This document shows, piece by piece, positions 33,732-42,752 of a stretch of 64,000 bases of DNA. The notes below the pieces were generated by a model. The model was not told where the DNA came from. It did no database searches and saw only the letters and a program-made list of their open reading frames with translations. How positions within the stretch are numbered: the stretch's first letter is position 1; each line of letters starts with the position of its first letter. The stretch comes from Thiothrix eikelboomii (GTDB lineage Bacteria > Pseudomonadota > Gammaproteobacteria > Thiotrichales > Thiotrichaceae), in NCBI RefSeq assembly GCF_900167255.1, contig NZ_FUYB01000003.1, forward strand, positions 62,001 to 126,000, written 5' to 3'. The position numbers and the translations under genes were made by a program.

Positions 33732-35446
33732 GCATCATGACCACCCCTCCCCCTACCACTTGCTATGACCTGATTGTACTCGGTTCAGGTGCGGGGGGTT
33801 TAGCGACCGCTGTCACTGCTGCCTATTTTGGCTTAAAGGTCGTAGTCTTAGAAAAAGCTGAGGTCGTAGGGGGTACAAGTGCTTGGTCTGGAGGATGGCT
33901 ATGGGTACCGGGTAATCCCCTTGCCCAACAAGCGGGGATTCAAGAAACCATCGCCGAGCCTTTAGCGTATTTAAGCAGCCAACTTGGCTTAGCAGCGGAT
34001 AATCCGAAAATACGCCGTTTCTTAGAAGTCGCCCCAGCCATGGTCGAGTTTTTCCAGACGCATACTGCCGTGCGTTTTATAGATGGCAATCAGATCCCTG
34101 ATTTTTATCCCGTAGCTGGCAGCGCTAGGGGCGGACGCTCAGTTTGTGCAGCGGCTTTTGATGGCCGCGAATTAGGGGCAGCCATTAAAGACTTACGCCC
34201 CCCCTTGAGTGTAATTTCGCTCGCTGGGATGGGGATAGCCTCAGGGCAAGATCTGCGGCATTTCTATCAAGCCAGCCGCTCCCTAGCATCGGCTTACTAT
34301 GTATTGAAGCGCTTAGGCAAACATGCTTGGGATTTATTGCGCTATCAACGCAGCATGCAACTCGTGAATGGCAATGCTTTGGTCGCCCGCTTATTAAAAT
34401 CCGCTCTCGATCAAGGAGTTGAATATCACACTCAGGTGCAAGTTCTGGAGCTGGTCAAACACGGTGAGCGGATCAGTGGAGTGAAAATCACGGCACAAGG
34501 TCAAACTCAAATCCTGTTCGCCAAGCAAGCGGTCGTCCTTGCTACCGGTGGTTTCCCCCATGATTTAGCACGACAAGCCCAATGGTTTAGACCCGAAAAT
34601 GGTAGGCAGCATTATTCTGCTGCGCCGAACACCAATACCGGCGATGGTATTCAATTCGCTGAACAACTAGGTGCGCAGCTCAGCAATTTTGTGCAGGCAG
34701 GCGCTTGGTCACCGGTATCCTTAGTGCCAACTCGTCGAGGTGAGTTGCTGCATTTTCCGCATCTGATTGATCGCGCTAAACCCGGGATTATTGCGGTGTT
34801 ACCCAATGGTCAGCGCTTTGTGAGTGAAGCAGATTCTTATCATGAATTTATGACCCAACTATTTAAAGCCACACCCGCCGCTCAAGAACCTTATTGCTGG
34901 TTAATCGCTGATCACCGTGCACAACGACGCTGGGGTTTGGGTTGGGCAAAACCTTTTCCATTTCCGCTGTATCCGTATTTAAAAAGTGGCTACTTAAAAC
35001 GTGCTAATAGCCTTCAAGACTTGGCAGCACAATGCGGAATTGATGCCAACCAGCTAACGGCAACGCTCAAGACCTTCAATGCAGATGCCTTACAAGGCAG
35101 GGATAATCAATTTCAGCGCGGTGAATCCCCTTATAACCGCATCCAAGGTGATCCTGAACACACCCCCAACCCTTGCCTAGCTCCACTCACGCAAGCCCCT
35201 TTTTATGCAGTGAAATTAGTTGCAGGGAGTTTAGGCACGTTTGCTGGTATCACCACTAATGAAAATGCCCAAGTCCTAAACTCCAAGCAGCAAATTATCG
35301 AAGGCTTATTTGCAGTTGGCAATGATATGGCCAGTATCTTCCAAGGCCATTACCCTAGTGGCGGCATTACCCTAGGGCCTGCCATGACCTTTGGCTATGT
35401 GATTGGCTGCACCCTCGCAAACCAAGCACTTACCCCCTCTTCCTAG
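33728..35446 (+). CDS. FAD-dependent oxidoreductase, paralogue of the leftward flavoprotein
   Basis: 572 residues, same family and layout as the flavoprotein on the other side of the IclR gene: YDLIVLGSGAGGLATAVTAA for the FAD loop near residue 12, KAEVVGGTSAWSGGWLWVPG, AVVLATGGFPHDLARQAQWF in the middle and FAVGNDMASIFQGHYPSGG at the C-terminal FAD region. The two share the V-V/E-GGT-x-AWSGG signature but differ widely elsewhere, so they likely act on different substrates of one pathway. It is coupled to the regulator gene by a four-base overlap and followed by a NIPSNAP gene 10 bases on. No specific substrate is claimed. Confidence 0.75.
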   Translation: MSIMTTPPPTTCYDLIVLGSGAGGLATAVTAAYFGLKVVVLEKAEVVGGTSAWSGGWLWVPGNPLAQQAGIQETIAEPLAYLSSQLGLAADNPKIRRFLEVAPAMVEFFQTHTAVRFIDGNQIPDFYPVAGSARGGRSVCAAAFDGRELGAAIKDLRPPLSVISLAGMGIASGQDLRHFYQASRSLASAYYVLKRLGKHAWDLLRYQRSMQLVNGNALVARLLKSALDQGVEYHTQVQVLELVKHGERISGVKITAQGQTQILFAKQAVVLATGGFPHDLARQAQWFRPENGRQHYSAAPNTNTGDGIQFAEQLGAQLSNFVQAGAWSPVSLVPTRRGELLHFPHLIDRAKPGIIAVLPNGQRFVSEADSYHEFMTQLFKATPAAQEPYCWLIADHRAQRRWGLGWAKPFPFPLYPYLKSGYLKRANSLQDLAAQCGIDANQLTATLKTFNADALQGRDNQFQRGESPYNRIQGDPEHTPNPCLAPLTQAPFYAVKLVAGSLGTFAGITTNENAQVLNSKQQIIEGLFAVGNDMASIFQGHYPSGGITLGPAMTFGYVIGCTLANQALTPSS

Positions 35447-35456
35447 GAGATGATTG

Positions 35457-36068
35457 ATGCAATATTACGAACTCACTACTTTAAAAACCATTTTATTTGG
35501 CGCAGCTAAAGCCGCACCAGGGATTCAAAGCTTTTTAGCAGCCGGGCAAGGACAGTTATTCGGTGCATGGGCCGCTGATATTGGCGCATTGAATGAAGTC
35601 TACTTATTACGTGGCTTCTCAGATTTAGCGGCCTTAGTCGGTGAACGCCAACGAGTACTAATGTCTGATAATCCTTATGGCTGTCTAGAGTATTTAGTGA
35701 ATTATACAACGGATACTTATCTGCCCTTTGATTTTGTGCCGCCGATACAAACAGGAAACTATGGTGCAGTGTATGAGATCCGTACTTATCACACGAAACT
35801 CAATGGTTTAGCACCAACGCTTGAAAAATGGCGGGCAGCGATTCCTGCACGGATTGAGCACTCTGCGATGACCATCGCCATGTATGCCTTGGATGGAGCA
35901 CCTCGATTCACACAAATTTGGCCGTATGCCTCTGCTAATCAACGCGCTGAGCTGCGAGCAAAAACCGTGGCAGATGGCATTTGGCCCCCCCAAGGCGGTC
36001 CTGATTGGTTAAGCCCAGCAATGACCTCGACTTTAGCCGTGCCACTGGCATTCTCACCCTTGAAATAA
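35457..36068 (+). CDS. NIPSNAP family protein
   Basis: 203 residues made of two dimeric alpha/beta-barrel (ferredoxin-like) repeats. The second begins YGAVYEIRTYHTKLNGLAPT, the YE-x-RTY hallmark of NIPSNAP proteins, and continues with a W-x-AAIPAR-type helix. The first repeat starts YYELTTLKTILFGAAKAAPG, a weaker copy of the same hallmark. NIPSNAP proteins occur often in bacterial catabolic operons for aromatic or carboxylic acids, without an established reaction. The ATG at 35457 follows AGGAGA by six bases; a TTG one codon earlier is unlikely. It lies between the flavoprotein and the epimerase. Confidence 0.8.
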   Translation: MQYYELTTLKTILFGAAKAAPGIQSFLAAGQGQLFGAWAADIGALNEVYLLRGFSDLAALVGERQRVLMSDNPYGCLEYLVNYTTDTYLPFDFVPPIQTGNYGAVYEIRTYHTKLNGLAPTLEKWRAAIPARIEHSAMTIAMYALDGAPRFTQIWPYASANQRAELRAKTVADGIWPPQGGPDWLSPAMTSTLAVPLAFSPLK

Positions 36069-36092
36069 GAGCAAACTTAAGAGATCAACACT

Positions 36093-36917
36093 ATGCGCTA
36101 TCGTTTTTCGCTCGCTTATTTGACGGTGATGGAGGTCGAGCCGCCTGAGGCAGTGCAGATCGCTGCTGATACGGGCTATCAGCATGTCGGCTTACGTTTA
36201 TGGCCAGCCGGAACTGAAGCCCCGTTTGCCATTTTCACTGACCAAACAGTCTATCAAGCTACTCAACAAGTCCTCGCAGAGACCGGTATCACGGTCGCTG
36301 ATATTGAGATTATTCGCCTCAATGCTCAATTTCAGGCAAGCAACACTCAAGCTTTTTTAGAATGTGGTGCAGGTTTAGGTGCAAAACATATTCTAGTGGC
36401 AGGCGATGATCCTGATTTAACTCGTTGTACGGACAATTTTGCAGCCTTCTGCGAATTAGCCGCGCAATATCAGATGACAGCGGATCTAGAATTCATGCCG
36501 TGGACTCAAGTCCCCAACTTGAAGACCGCCTTGCAGGTGATTCATCAAGCTCAGCAAACCAATGCAGGGCTATTAATTGATGCTCTGCATTTTGCACGCT
36601 CTGCAAGCACCCTAGCAGAGTTAGCTACGGTTGACCCTGCACTGATTCACTATGTACAGTTTTGCGATGCCCCACTTCATTATGAACACAGCACCGAGGG
36701 TTTAATTCATACCGCCCGTGCCGAGCGTTTAATGCCGGGTGATGGCGAGCTTGATTTATTGAGCCTCTTCACTGCTGTGCCAAAAGGTGAGGATTTGGTA
36801 GTGAGCCTAGAAATCCCACAAAAGGAACGCGCAAGCACAGTACCCGCCCAGCAACGGGCAGCAGAGGCACTCCAAAAGATGCAAGCCTGCTTAAACAGCT
36901 TGAATAGGTTTATTTAA
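36093..36917 (+). CDS. Sugar phosphate isomerase/epimerase-type TIM barrel protein
   Basis: 274 residues of the xylose-isomerase-like TIM barrel family: [20 protein letters not shown] at the start, [17 protein letters not shown] near residue 28, [16 protein letters not shown] near 108, [17 protein letters not shown] near 130 and [15 protein letters not shown] near 160. The Glu/Asp/His residues in these strands form the metal site in relatives, which include epimerases and dehydroshikimate dehydratases. Its place at the end of the flavoprotein-NIPSNAP unit suggests a role in the same catabolic route. Its stop codon overlaps the ureG stop on the other strand by two bases. Confidence 0.72.
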   Translation: MRYRFSLAYLTVMEVEPPEAVQIAADTGYQHVGLRLWPAGTEAPFAIFTDQTVYQATQQVLAETGITVADIEIIRLNAQFQASNTQAFLECGAGLGAKHILVAGDDPDLTRCTDNFAAFCELAAQYQMTADLEFMPWTQVPNLKTALQVIHQAQQTNAGLLIDALHFARSASTLAELATVDPALIHYVQFCDAPLHYEHSTEGLIHTARAERLMPGDGELDLLSLFTAVPKGEDLVVSLEIPQKERASTVPAQQRAAEALQKMQACLNSLNRFI

Positions 36918-37525
36918 GCACGAGCTAACATCCCCTTGTGGACGATAAAATCAATAATCGTCTGCAAGCCCAATTTTTCTTTCAAGTTGGTAAACACAAA
37001 CGGACGTTCGCCGCGCATCCGTTTACTGTCACTCTCCATCACTTCCAGCGAAGCGCCCACGTAAGGTGCTAGGTCGATTTTATTAATCACCAGCAAGTCA
37101 GAACGGGTAATGCCGGGGCCGCCTTTGCGCGGAATCTTTTCGCCTTCCGCCACGTCGATCACGTAAATGGTGAGGTCGGCGAGTTCAGGGCTAAAGGTTG
37201 CTGACAGATTATCCCCACCGCTTTCGATGAAAATCAGATCGAGGTCGGGGAAGCGGATTTGCAAATCTTCCACCGCTGCCAGATTCATGGAGGCATCTTC
37301 GCGGATCGCGGTATGCGGGCAGCCGCCGGTTTCCACGCCGACAATACGCTCCACGGGCAAGGCTTCACTACGCATCAGGAATTGCGCATCTTCCTGCGTG
37401 TAAATGTCGTTGGTGACAACGGCAATGTCGTAAGTGTCGCGCATGGCTTTGCACAGCGCATCCAGCAGCGCGGTTTTGCCAGAACCGACCGGGCCGCCGA
37501 CACCGACTCTCAATGGATTGGACAT
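36914..37525 (-). CDS. ureG: Urease accessory GTPase UreG
   Basis: SIMIBI-class GTPase that powers nickel delivery to urease as part of the UreDFG complex. About 203 residues from [11 protein letters not shown]. The P-loop [16 protein letters not shown] comes at residues 10-25, then [35 protein letters not shown] (nickel-binding CPH), [19 protein letters not shown] and the guanine-specificity motif [12 protein letters not shown]. All are intact. A start 6 codons upstream (KKGNT lead) is less likely. It is the last urease gene and is convergent with the epimerase gene, with overlapping stops and no terminator between. Confidence 0.95.
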   Translation of the reverse strand: MSNPLRVGVGGPVGSGKTALLDALCKAMRDTYDIAVVTNDIYTQEDAQFLMRSEALPVERIVGVETGGCPHTAIREDASMNLAAVEDLQIRFPDLDLIFIESGGDNLSATFSPELADLTIYVIDVAEGEKIPRKGGPGITRSDLLVINKIDLAPYVGASLEVMESDSKRMRGERPFVFTNLKEKLGLQTIIDFIVHKGMLARA

Positions 37526-37539
37526 GGTATTTCCTTTTT

Positions 37540-38214
37540 TCACGATCTAAATAAGCGGGTGTATTGGGTTTCGTGGCGGCTGCTAGCAATGGCTAACGCA
37601 GACGATGACGCGCCAATGTCGTCATCAGCTACTTGCAAACCTTGCGCCACCACTTTCGGCAGCAACGCCGTCATTTCATGCAGGATTTTCTGCCCTTGCG
37701 TTTGCCCCAACGGGATGATTTTCACGGCTGACAACACCAAGTTTTCCAGCCAGCTCCACACATAGCCGTAAGCGGCTTGTTGCAACGGGATTTGCCAATG
37801 CACGGCAGCAAGTGCGAAAGCAGCCGCTTGGCTTTGGGCGAGTAGCGGTTTCCAGCGGGCAGCATTGGGGATTTCCAGCGCAATCAGCAAATCGGTTAAC
37901 GCCCGCCCGCGATTCTTTTCTTCCAGCAATAACTCGCTGGTTTCACGACTGGCGTTGAGGATGTGAATCCAGTATTCCAGCGTTTCCACATCAGCACGTT
38001 CCATCGCGTGATACAGGCGTTGCAATACCGGAATATCCAGATGCATCATGCCGCTGTGCAACTGACTTGCCAACCAGCCTTGTAAATCGGCGGGGGTAGC
38101 AATCCAACCCGCTTCCACCGCCCATTCGATCCCCTGCGAATAGGTGAATGAGCCAATCGGCAAGGTCGGGCTGACCAGATGCAGTAGGCGTAGTAGTGCC
38201 AGATCAGTGATCAT
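37540..38214 (-). CDS. ureF: Urease accessory protein UreF
   Basis: About 224 residues, all-helical GTPase-activating or gating partner of UreG in the urease maturation complex. It starts [20 protein letters not shown] and continues [18 protein letters not shown], the most conserved part of Ure[29 protein letters not shown]-type helix ([20 protein letters not shown]) and [20 protein letters not shown] follow in order. The long upstream open frame belongs to ureE read in another frame; the ATG at 38214 was chosen by family alignment. It overlaps ureE by 11 bases and precedes ureG by 14. Confidence 0.93.
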   Translation of the reverse strand: MITDLALLRLLHLVSPTLPIGSFTYSQGIEWAVEAGWIATPADLQGWLASQLHSGMMHLDIPVLQRLYHAMERADVETLEYWIHILNASRETSELLLEEKNRGRALTDLLIALEIPNAARWKPLLAQSQAAAFALAAVHWQIPLQQAAYGYVWSWLENLVLSAVKIIPLGQTQGQKILHEMTALLPKVVAQGLQVADDDIGASSSALAIASSRHETQYTRLFRS

Positions 38215-38692
38215 GGGAATGCGCGTGAGCATGGTCATGATGATGTCCGTGCGAATGCCCGCCACCATACGCGCCTGCTTCCGGCTCGAACGGGGCTTGT
38301 TCCACCACCACATGCAAACCCAGACCGTGCAACATCTCGTCCAGCACATGATCGTGCTGGTAACGGATCATGCCTTGCATGATTTGCACCGGCACATGGC
38401 GGTTGCCGAGGTGGTAGCAGGCACGCGCCAACAGCCACGGATCATCGCAATACAGGGTGGAAACCGTTTCGGGGGCGGCTTGCACGCGGATCAGTTCGCC
38501 TTGATCGCCTTGCAGGACATCACCATGTTGTAGGCTGGAACCACGTGGCAGGAATAAGCCTGCATCACTGCCATCGTCCAAGGTGACGCGCTGGCGGCTG
38601 ATAATGCGGCGTTCGTGTGGCAAAGTCAGCGACAGATGCGGCTGGCAGGGTGGTACGCTGCTTTTATCCAGAATACGTTCAATTTTGAGCAT
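38204..38692 (-). CDS. ureE: Urease nickel metallochaperone UreE with His-rich tail
   Basis: 162 residues. The N-terminal peptide-binding domain shows LTLPHERRIISRQRVTLDDG and the C-terminal metal-binding domain has the conserved ARACYHLGNRHVPVQ, whose GNRH His is the main nickel ligand, and YQHDHVLDEML. The last 22 or so residues are almost only His, Gly, Asp, Ala and Ser, with about ten His, a nickel-storage tail known from Klebsiella UreE. It delivers Ni2+ to UreG. It lies between the PIN-domain gene and ureF, so the normal ureC-ureE contact is broken by a two-gene insertion. Confidence 0.94.
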   Translation of the reverse strand: MLKIERILDKSSVPPCQPHLSLTLPHERRIISRQRVTLDDGSDAGLFLPRGSSLQHGDVLQGDQGELIRVQAAPETVSTLYCDDPWLLARACYHLGNRHVPVQIMQGMIRYQHDHVLDEMLHGLGLHVVVEQAPFEPEAGAYGGGHSHGHHHDHAHAHSHDH

Positions 38693-38728
38693 TACTTAAC
38701 CTAGGTAGCGGAAATAACAATGGCACAA

Positions 38729-39196
38729 TTACAAAGCAGTTTTCATGCCAAGACGGTAAAAACGCTCATACAAGCTTTCCAACCCCGCAATGTCTGAATC
38801 CTGCGATGCCAGTTCCAAATCATGGCACTTGGCACTGGCTAGGTGGAATACATCAAACTTGCGCTTTTCAATATTGCGTTGCTGGTCTGTGTGTGTCGCA
38901 CGGTCAAAGCGGAATAAGTTGGCAGCCAGTTCGGAAACCTGGCGGTTGACATCCAGCTCGGTAAAACCATCCAGTGATTGTTTCACCTTGAAAAACCGCT
39001 CTTGATCTTGCCAGCCAATGCCGCGCAGCACTTCGTAGCGAATCAATGGGGTAATAATCAGTGCGACTTCTGCATTGCTCAATAAGGCTGCCAAAGTCTG
39101 CTTGGCTTTGGTACGTTCGGCTTCGGAAGTTGTGCTACCGTTATCCAATGCGGCGATCAATAAATTTGCGTCTAATAAAACCTTACGCATCGTCAT
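38729..39196 (-). CDS. PIN-domain protein, possible toxin or nuclease partner of the ATPase
   Basis: 155 residues with the PIN nuclease fold. KVLLDANLLIAALDNG holds the first Asp; TPLIRYEVLRGIGW has the conserved Glu; KRKFDVFHLASAKCHDLELA holds the third acidic residue; and SQDSDIAGLESLY the last Asp. So the metal-binding acidic set looks complete and RNase activity is plausible. Its ATG shares one base with the stop of the upstream ATPase gene, so the pair is translated together. It differs from classic VapC in lacking a small antitoxin next to it; the ATPase takes that position. It is inserted in the urease cluster. Confidence 0.75.
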   Translation of the reverse strand: MTMRKVLLDANLLIAALDNGSTTSEAERTKAKQTLAALLSNAEVALIITPLIRYEVLRGIGWQDQERFFKVKQSLDGFTELDVNRQVSELAANLFRFDRATHTDQQRNIEKRKFDVFHLASAKCHDLELASQDSDIAGLESLYERFYRLGMKTAL

Positions 39197-40296
39197 TAAA
39201 CCCCTTGCCCATTGATCAGGTTGAGTAACTGCTGTTTCGCTTGTTGTTGATCAGCGGGAATGAGGCTGTCGAGTTTCAGGCGATTCAGATCAATATCAAA
39301 GGCTTCTTGCAGCACATCAATCAACGAGGTGGTATTGGGTGAAGTAATCGCTTGGGTACGCACCACGCCATCGGTATCGCGTTGCAGGCGATAGGCTTCA
39401 CCTGCTTTGAGTTGTGACAGCACGATGGAAGAATGGGTGGTGATATAAAACGTGGTATTCGGGAATAACTGTTTGAGCAAGGGGATGATTTTTGCTTGCC
39501 AAGACAGATGCAGGTGGCTTTCGATTTCGTCAATCAGCACGATGCCCTTCACTTGTTGCAAGCGGGTTTCGTTGGTGAAATAACCGTAACCGGACACAAT
39601 CGCCTGTAGCATTTTCAGGATGGAAGCAAAGCCAGTACTCAGATGGGAAAGTTCACGCGGCTGACCATCAATTTTCAGATTAACCCGACCATCACCGCTG
39701 ATTTGCATGTATTTGGGGTCGATACGGCTGTCGATTTTGTTTAGCAACTCCAATACCACCCGGATTTCGATGTCGCGGTTATCTTCCTGTTTTTGGTAAG
39801 GGTTAGCGGATTGGGCTAGGGTGACAAACCATTCTTCAATGCCTGTATCCATATTCAGGCTGGTGAAGTTCTTGTTCATACCTTGAACCAAACGACTGAA
39901 ATAGGCATTGCGGCGTTGTTCCAATGTGCCAATGGCTTGGGCAGGTTTGTTGTCGTGTTGGATAAAGCCCCGGTTTTGCGAAGCGAGAAATACTATTGGT
40001 AGATGATGTGAGGGAAATTGTGCCTTTAGCTGATCACGTATTCTATTTGCCGTTAGTGATGCGGGTAAAGGCATGTGCTGAATTTCACGGAAACATAAAG
40101 CTATTCCCCAACTTGTTTGAGAGTTAGCGAACGCTTCATTGGTTGCTAACAAAACCTGAAACAACGCTTCGAGTGTTTTGGTTTTACCGACACCGTTCGC
40201 TCCTATCAGGGTATAAACTCGCTGGTTTTCCTGTAGGTTCAACTCGACGCTACCTACGCCTTTGAGTCCTTCGATTTTAATTGAGTATGTCAACAT
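39196..40296 (-). CDS. AAA family ATPase (SMC/OLD-like, AAA_21 type)
   Basis: About 366 residues. MLTYSIKIEGLKGVGSVELN and VYTLIGANGVGKTKTLEALF give the beta-strand lead-in and Walker A (GANGVGKT, near residue 37). LSHLSTGFASILKMLQAIVS supplies the ABC-type signature region, GIVLIDEIESHLHLSWQAKI the Walker B with catalytic Glu, and TTFYITTHSSIVLSQL the switch His. This is the OLD/RecF-like ATPase layout but without a Toprim nuclease; the PIN protein encoded next may be its effector. The ATG at 40296 (after GAGGAAAAACGT) is preferred over a longer frame, which carries no conserved residues. Possibly a defence or toxin-antitoxin pair. Confidence 0.8.
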   Translation of the reverse strand: MLTYSIKIEGLKGVGSVELNLQENQRVYTLIGANGVGKTKTLEALFQVLLATNEAFANSQTSWGIALCFREIQHMPLPASLTANRIRDQLKAQFPSHHLPIVFLASQNRGFIQHDNKPAQAIGTLEQRRNAYFSRLVQGMNKNFTSLNMDTGIEEWFVTLAQSANPYQKQEDNRDIEIRVVLELLNKIDSRIDPKYMQISGDGRVNLKIDGQPRELSHLSTGFASILKMLQAIVSGYGYFTNETRLQQVKGIVLIDEIESHLHLSWQAKIIPLLKQLFPNTTFYITTHSSIVLSQLKAGEAYRLQRDTDGVVRTQAITSPNTTSLIDVLQEAFDIDLNRLKLDSLIPADQQQAKQQLLNLINGQGV

Positions 40297-40417
40297 ACGT
40301 TTTTCCTCGTTTAAGCCAGTACGCATGTAACTGAATCGCCGCCGCCAACACATCACTGGGTTGAAACCATTCTCGCGGATTTCGACTACACTGGCAAATT
40401 GATGGCCTAAGAAAAAA

Positions 40418-42121
40418 TCAAAACAAAAAGTAACGTTGCGCCAACGGCAATTCACGCGCCGGTTCACAAATCAGCAATTCACCATCCGCCCGCACTTGAT
40501 AGGTTTGCGAATCGACCTCAATCACCGGCTGGTAGTCGTTGTGGATCATGCTGGCTTTGCTGATGGTACGGCAGTTTTTCACCAGCCCAATCAGGCTTTG
40601 CAGCCCTAATTGCTGATGCACGCCCGCACTGTAGCCCGCTTGCGAGAGGAAGGTCATGGTGGTGGCGTGTTTGGCTTTGCCGAATGCGCCAAACATCGGA
40701 CGGTAATGCACGGGTTGTGGGGTGGGAATTGACGCATTCGGGTCGCCCATTGGCGCGGCGATAATCATGCCGCCTTTGATGATCAGGCTCGGTTTTGCGC
40801 CGAAAAACGCCGGTTTCCACAACACCAAATCCGCGAGTTTACCGACTTCGATTGAGCCGACTTCGTGAGAAATGCCGTGGGTAATCGCGGGGTTGATGGT
40901 GTATTTGGCGATATAACGTTTGGCGCGGAAGTTGTCGTGTGTAGCGGGATCAGTGCCGAGGCTACCGCGTTGCACTTTCATTTTGTGCGCGGTTTGCCAA
41001 GTGCGGATGATGACTTCGCCCACGCGCCCCATCGCTTGTGAGTCCGACGAAATCATCGAGAATGCGCCCAAGTCGTGCAAAATATCTTCGGCAGCAATGG
41101 TTTCGCGGCGGATGCGGCTTTCGGCAAACGCTACGTCTTCGGCAATCGCGGGGGAAAGGTGGTGGCAGACCATCAGCATGTCGAGGTGTTCGTCGACCGT
41201 ATTGATGGTGTAAGGGCGGGTTGGATTGGTGGACGATGGCAAGATATTCGCTTGCCCACAGGCTTTGATAATGTCGGGGGCATGTCCGCCGCCCGCGCCT
41301 TCGGTGTGGTAGGTGTGGATCACGCGGCCTTTCATGGCAGCAAGCGTGTCTTCGAGGAAGCCGGATTCGTTGAGCGTGTCGGTGTGGATGGCGACTTGCA
41401 CATCCATTTCATCCGCCACCGTCAGGCAGTTGTCGATGGTGGCGGGAGTTGTGCCCCAGTCTTCATGCAGTTTCAGACCGATGGCTCCGGCAGCGACTTG
41501 TTCACGCAAGGGTTCAGGCAGGCTGACATTGCCTTTACCCAAGAAACCGAGGTTCATCGGCAAGCTATCGGCGGCTTCCAACATGCGGTGCAGATTCCAG
41601 ATGCCGGGGGTGCAAGTGGTGGCATTCGTGCCGGTTGCAGGCCCCGTGCCACCACCGAGCATGGTAGTCACGCCGGATATTAAGGCTTCGTCGATTTGTT
41701 GCGGGCAAATGAAGTGGATGTGCGAATCAATCCCGCCAGCGGTGAGGATGTGGCCTTCGCCTGCAATTGCTTCCGTGCCTGCGCCGACCAGAATGTTCAC
41801 GCCAGCTTGGGTGTCGGGGTTGCCTGCTTTGCCGATGCCGACAATGCGCCCGTGTTTGATACCGATGTCGGCTTTGACAATGCCCCAATGGTCGAGGATC
41901 AGTGCGTTGGTAATCACCACATCGACGACTTCGGCATCGTTGCGCTGGCATTGTCCCATGCCGTCGCGGATGACTTTACCACCACCGAATTTGACTTCAT
42001 CGCCGTACACCGTGTGATCGTGTTCGACTTCGATAATGAGTGCGGTATCGCCCAAACGCACGCGGTCGCCGGTGGTCGGGCCGTACATTTCAGCGTAAGC
42101 CTGTCTGCTAATCCTTGCCAT
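40418..42121 (-). CDS. ureC: Urease alpha subunit UreC
   Basis: 567 residues, the nickel catalytic subunit that hydrolyses urea to ammonia and carbamate. Start [20 protein letters not shown] is canonical. The bridging carbamylated Lys lies in [19 protein letters not shown] near residue 217, nickel ligand His pairs in [14 protein letters not shown] and [10 protein letters not shown], the flap Cys/His in [20 protein letters not shown], and the final Asp in [20 protein letters not shown]. The C terminus [13 protein letters not shown] is the standard end. It overlaps ureB by one base. Downstream, ureE does not follow directly: an ATPase/PIN pair intervenes. Confidence 0.97.
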   Translation of the reverse strand: MARISRQAYAEMYGPTTGDRVRLGDTALIIEVEHDHTVYGDEVKFGGGKVIRDGMGQCQRNDAEVVDVVITNALILDHWGIVKADIGIKHGRIVGIGKAGNPDTQAGVNILVGAGTEAIAGEGHILTAGGIDSHIHFICPQQIDEALISGVTTMLGGGTGPATGTNATTCTPGIWNLHRMLEAADSLPMNLGFLGKGNVSLPEPLREQVAAGAIGLKLHEDWGTTPATIDNCLTVADEMDVQVAIHTDTLNESGFLEDTLAAMKGRVIHTYHTEGAGGGHAPDIIKACGQANILPSSTNPTRPYTINTVDEHLDMLMVCHHLSPAIAEDVAFAESRIRRETIAAEDILHDLGAFSMISSDSQAMGRVGEVIIRTWQTAHKMKVQRGSLGTDPATHDNFRAKRYIAKYTINPAITHGISHEVGSIEVGKLADLVLWKPAFFGAKPSLIIKGGMIIAAPMGDPNASIPTPQPVHYRPMFGAFGKAKHATTMTFLSQAGYSAGVHQQLGLQSLIGLVKNCRTISKASMIHNDYQPVIEVDSQTYQVRADGELLICEPARELPLAQRYFLF

Positions 42122-42426
42122 TACAATGCCCCCATGATTTTGCCTTGGAAACCGTAGACTTCGCGTGTGCCAGCAAAGGCTACCAGTTCGACTTCGCGGG
42201 TTTGCCCCGGCTCGAACCTTACGGCAGTTCCGGCGGGAATATTGAGGCGGAAACCGCGTGCCTGGTCGCGTTCAAACGCAAGGGCGTTATTGGTTTCAAA
42301 AAAATGGTAGTGCGAACCCACCTGAATCGGGCGGTCGCCAGTATTGGCAACGGCGAGGGTGACGGTTTCGCGCCCTGCGTTGAGTTCGATGTCGCCTTCA
42401 GCAGCGAAGAGTTGTCCGGGAATCAT
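42121..42426 (-). CDS. ureB: Urease beta subunit UreB
   Basis: 101 residues, structural subunit of the urease trimer. [20 protein letters not shown] and [20 protein letters not shown], then [40 protein letters not shown] are all textbook UreB. It is a separate gene, as in most proteobacteria, not fused to UreA. Start is 10 bases after the ureA stop; its stop shares one base with the ureC ATG. Confidence 0.96.
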   Translation of the reverse strand: MIPGQLFAAEGDIELNAGRETVTLAVANTGDRPIQVGSHYHFFETNNALAFERDQARGFRLNIPAGTAVRFEPGQTREVELVAFAGTREVYGFQGKIMGAL

Positions 42427-42436
42427 GGCTTACTCC

Positions 42437-42739
42437 TTACACAATCGGGTCATGCACAGTGACGAGTTTCGTGCCGTCAGGGAAAGTCGCTTCCACCTGC
42501 ACATCGTGGATCATTTCGGCAATGCCATCCATCACGTCGTCACGGGTCAGCAACGTTCGCCCGTAATCCATCATTTCAGCGACTGAACGCCCATCGCGTG
42601 CGCCTTCCATAATTGCGCAACTGATGTAGGCAATCGCTTCAGGATAATTGAGTTTTAAGCCACGCGCCTTGCGGCGTTCAGCGAGTAATCCGGCGGTGAA
42701 TAGCAGCAGCTTGTCTTTTTCGCGGGGGGTGAGTTCCAT
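42437..42739 (-). CDS. ureA: Urease gamma subunit UreA
   Basis: 100 residues from [20 protein letters not shown], the invariant start of Ure[41 protein letters not shown] and [20 protein letters not shown] follow. A longer open frame exists upstream, but it is only the ureD end in another frame. A ribosome site (AGGAGGAACAAT) precedes the ATG. It lies 13 bases after ureD. Confidence 0.96.
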   Translation of the reverse strand: MELTPREKDKLLLFTAGLLAERRKARGLKLNYPEAIAYISCAIMEGARDGRSVAEMMDYGRTLLTRDDVMDGIAEMIHDVQVEATFPDGTKLVTVHDPIV

Positions 42740-42752
42740 TGTATTGTTCCTC

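Noticed and set aside
41075-42157. Large plus-strand open frames across ureC
   Set aside because: Antisense to a complete, highly conserved urease subunit; caused by high GC and codon bias.
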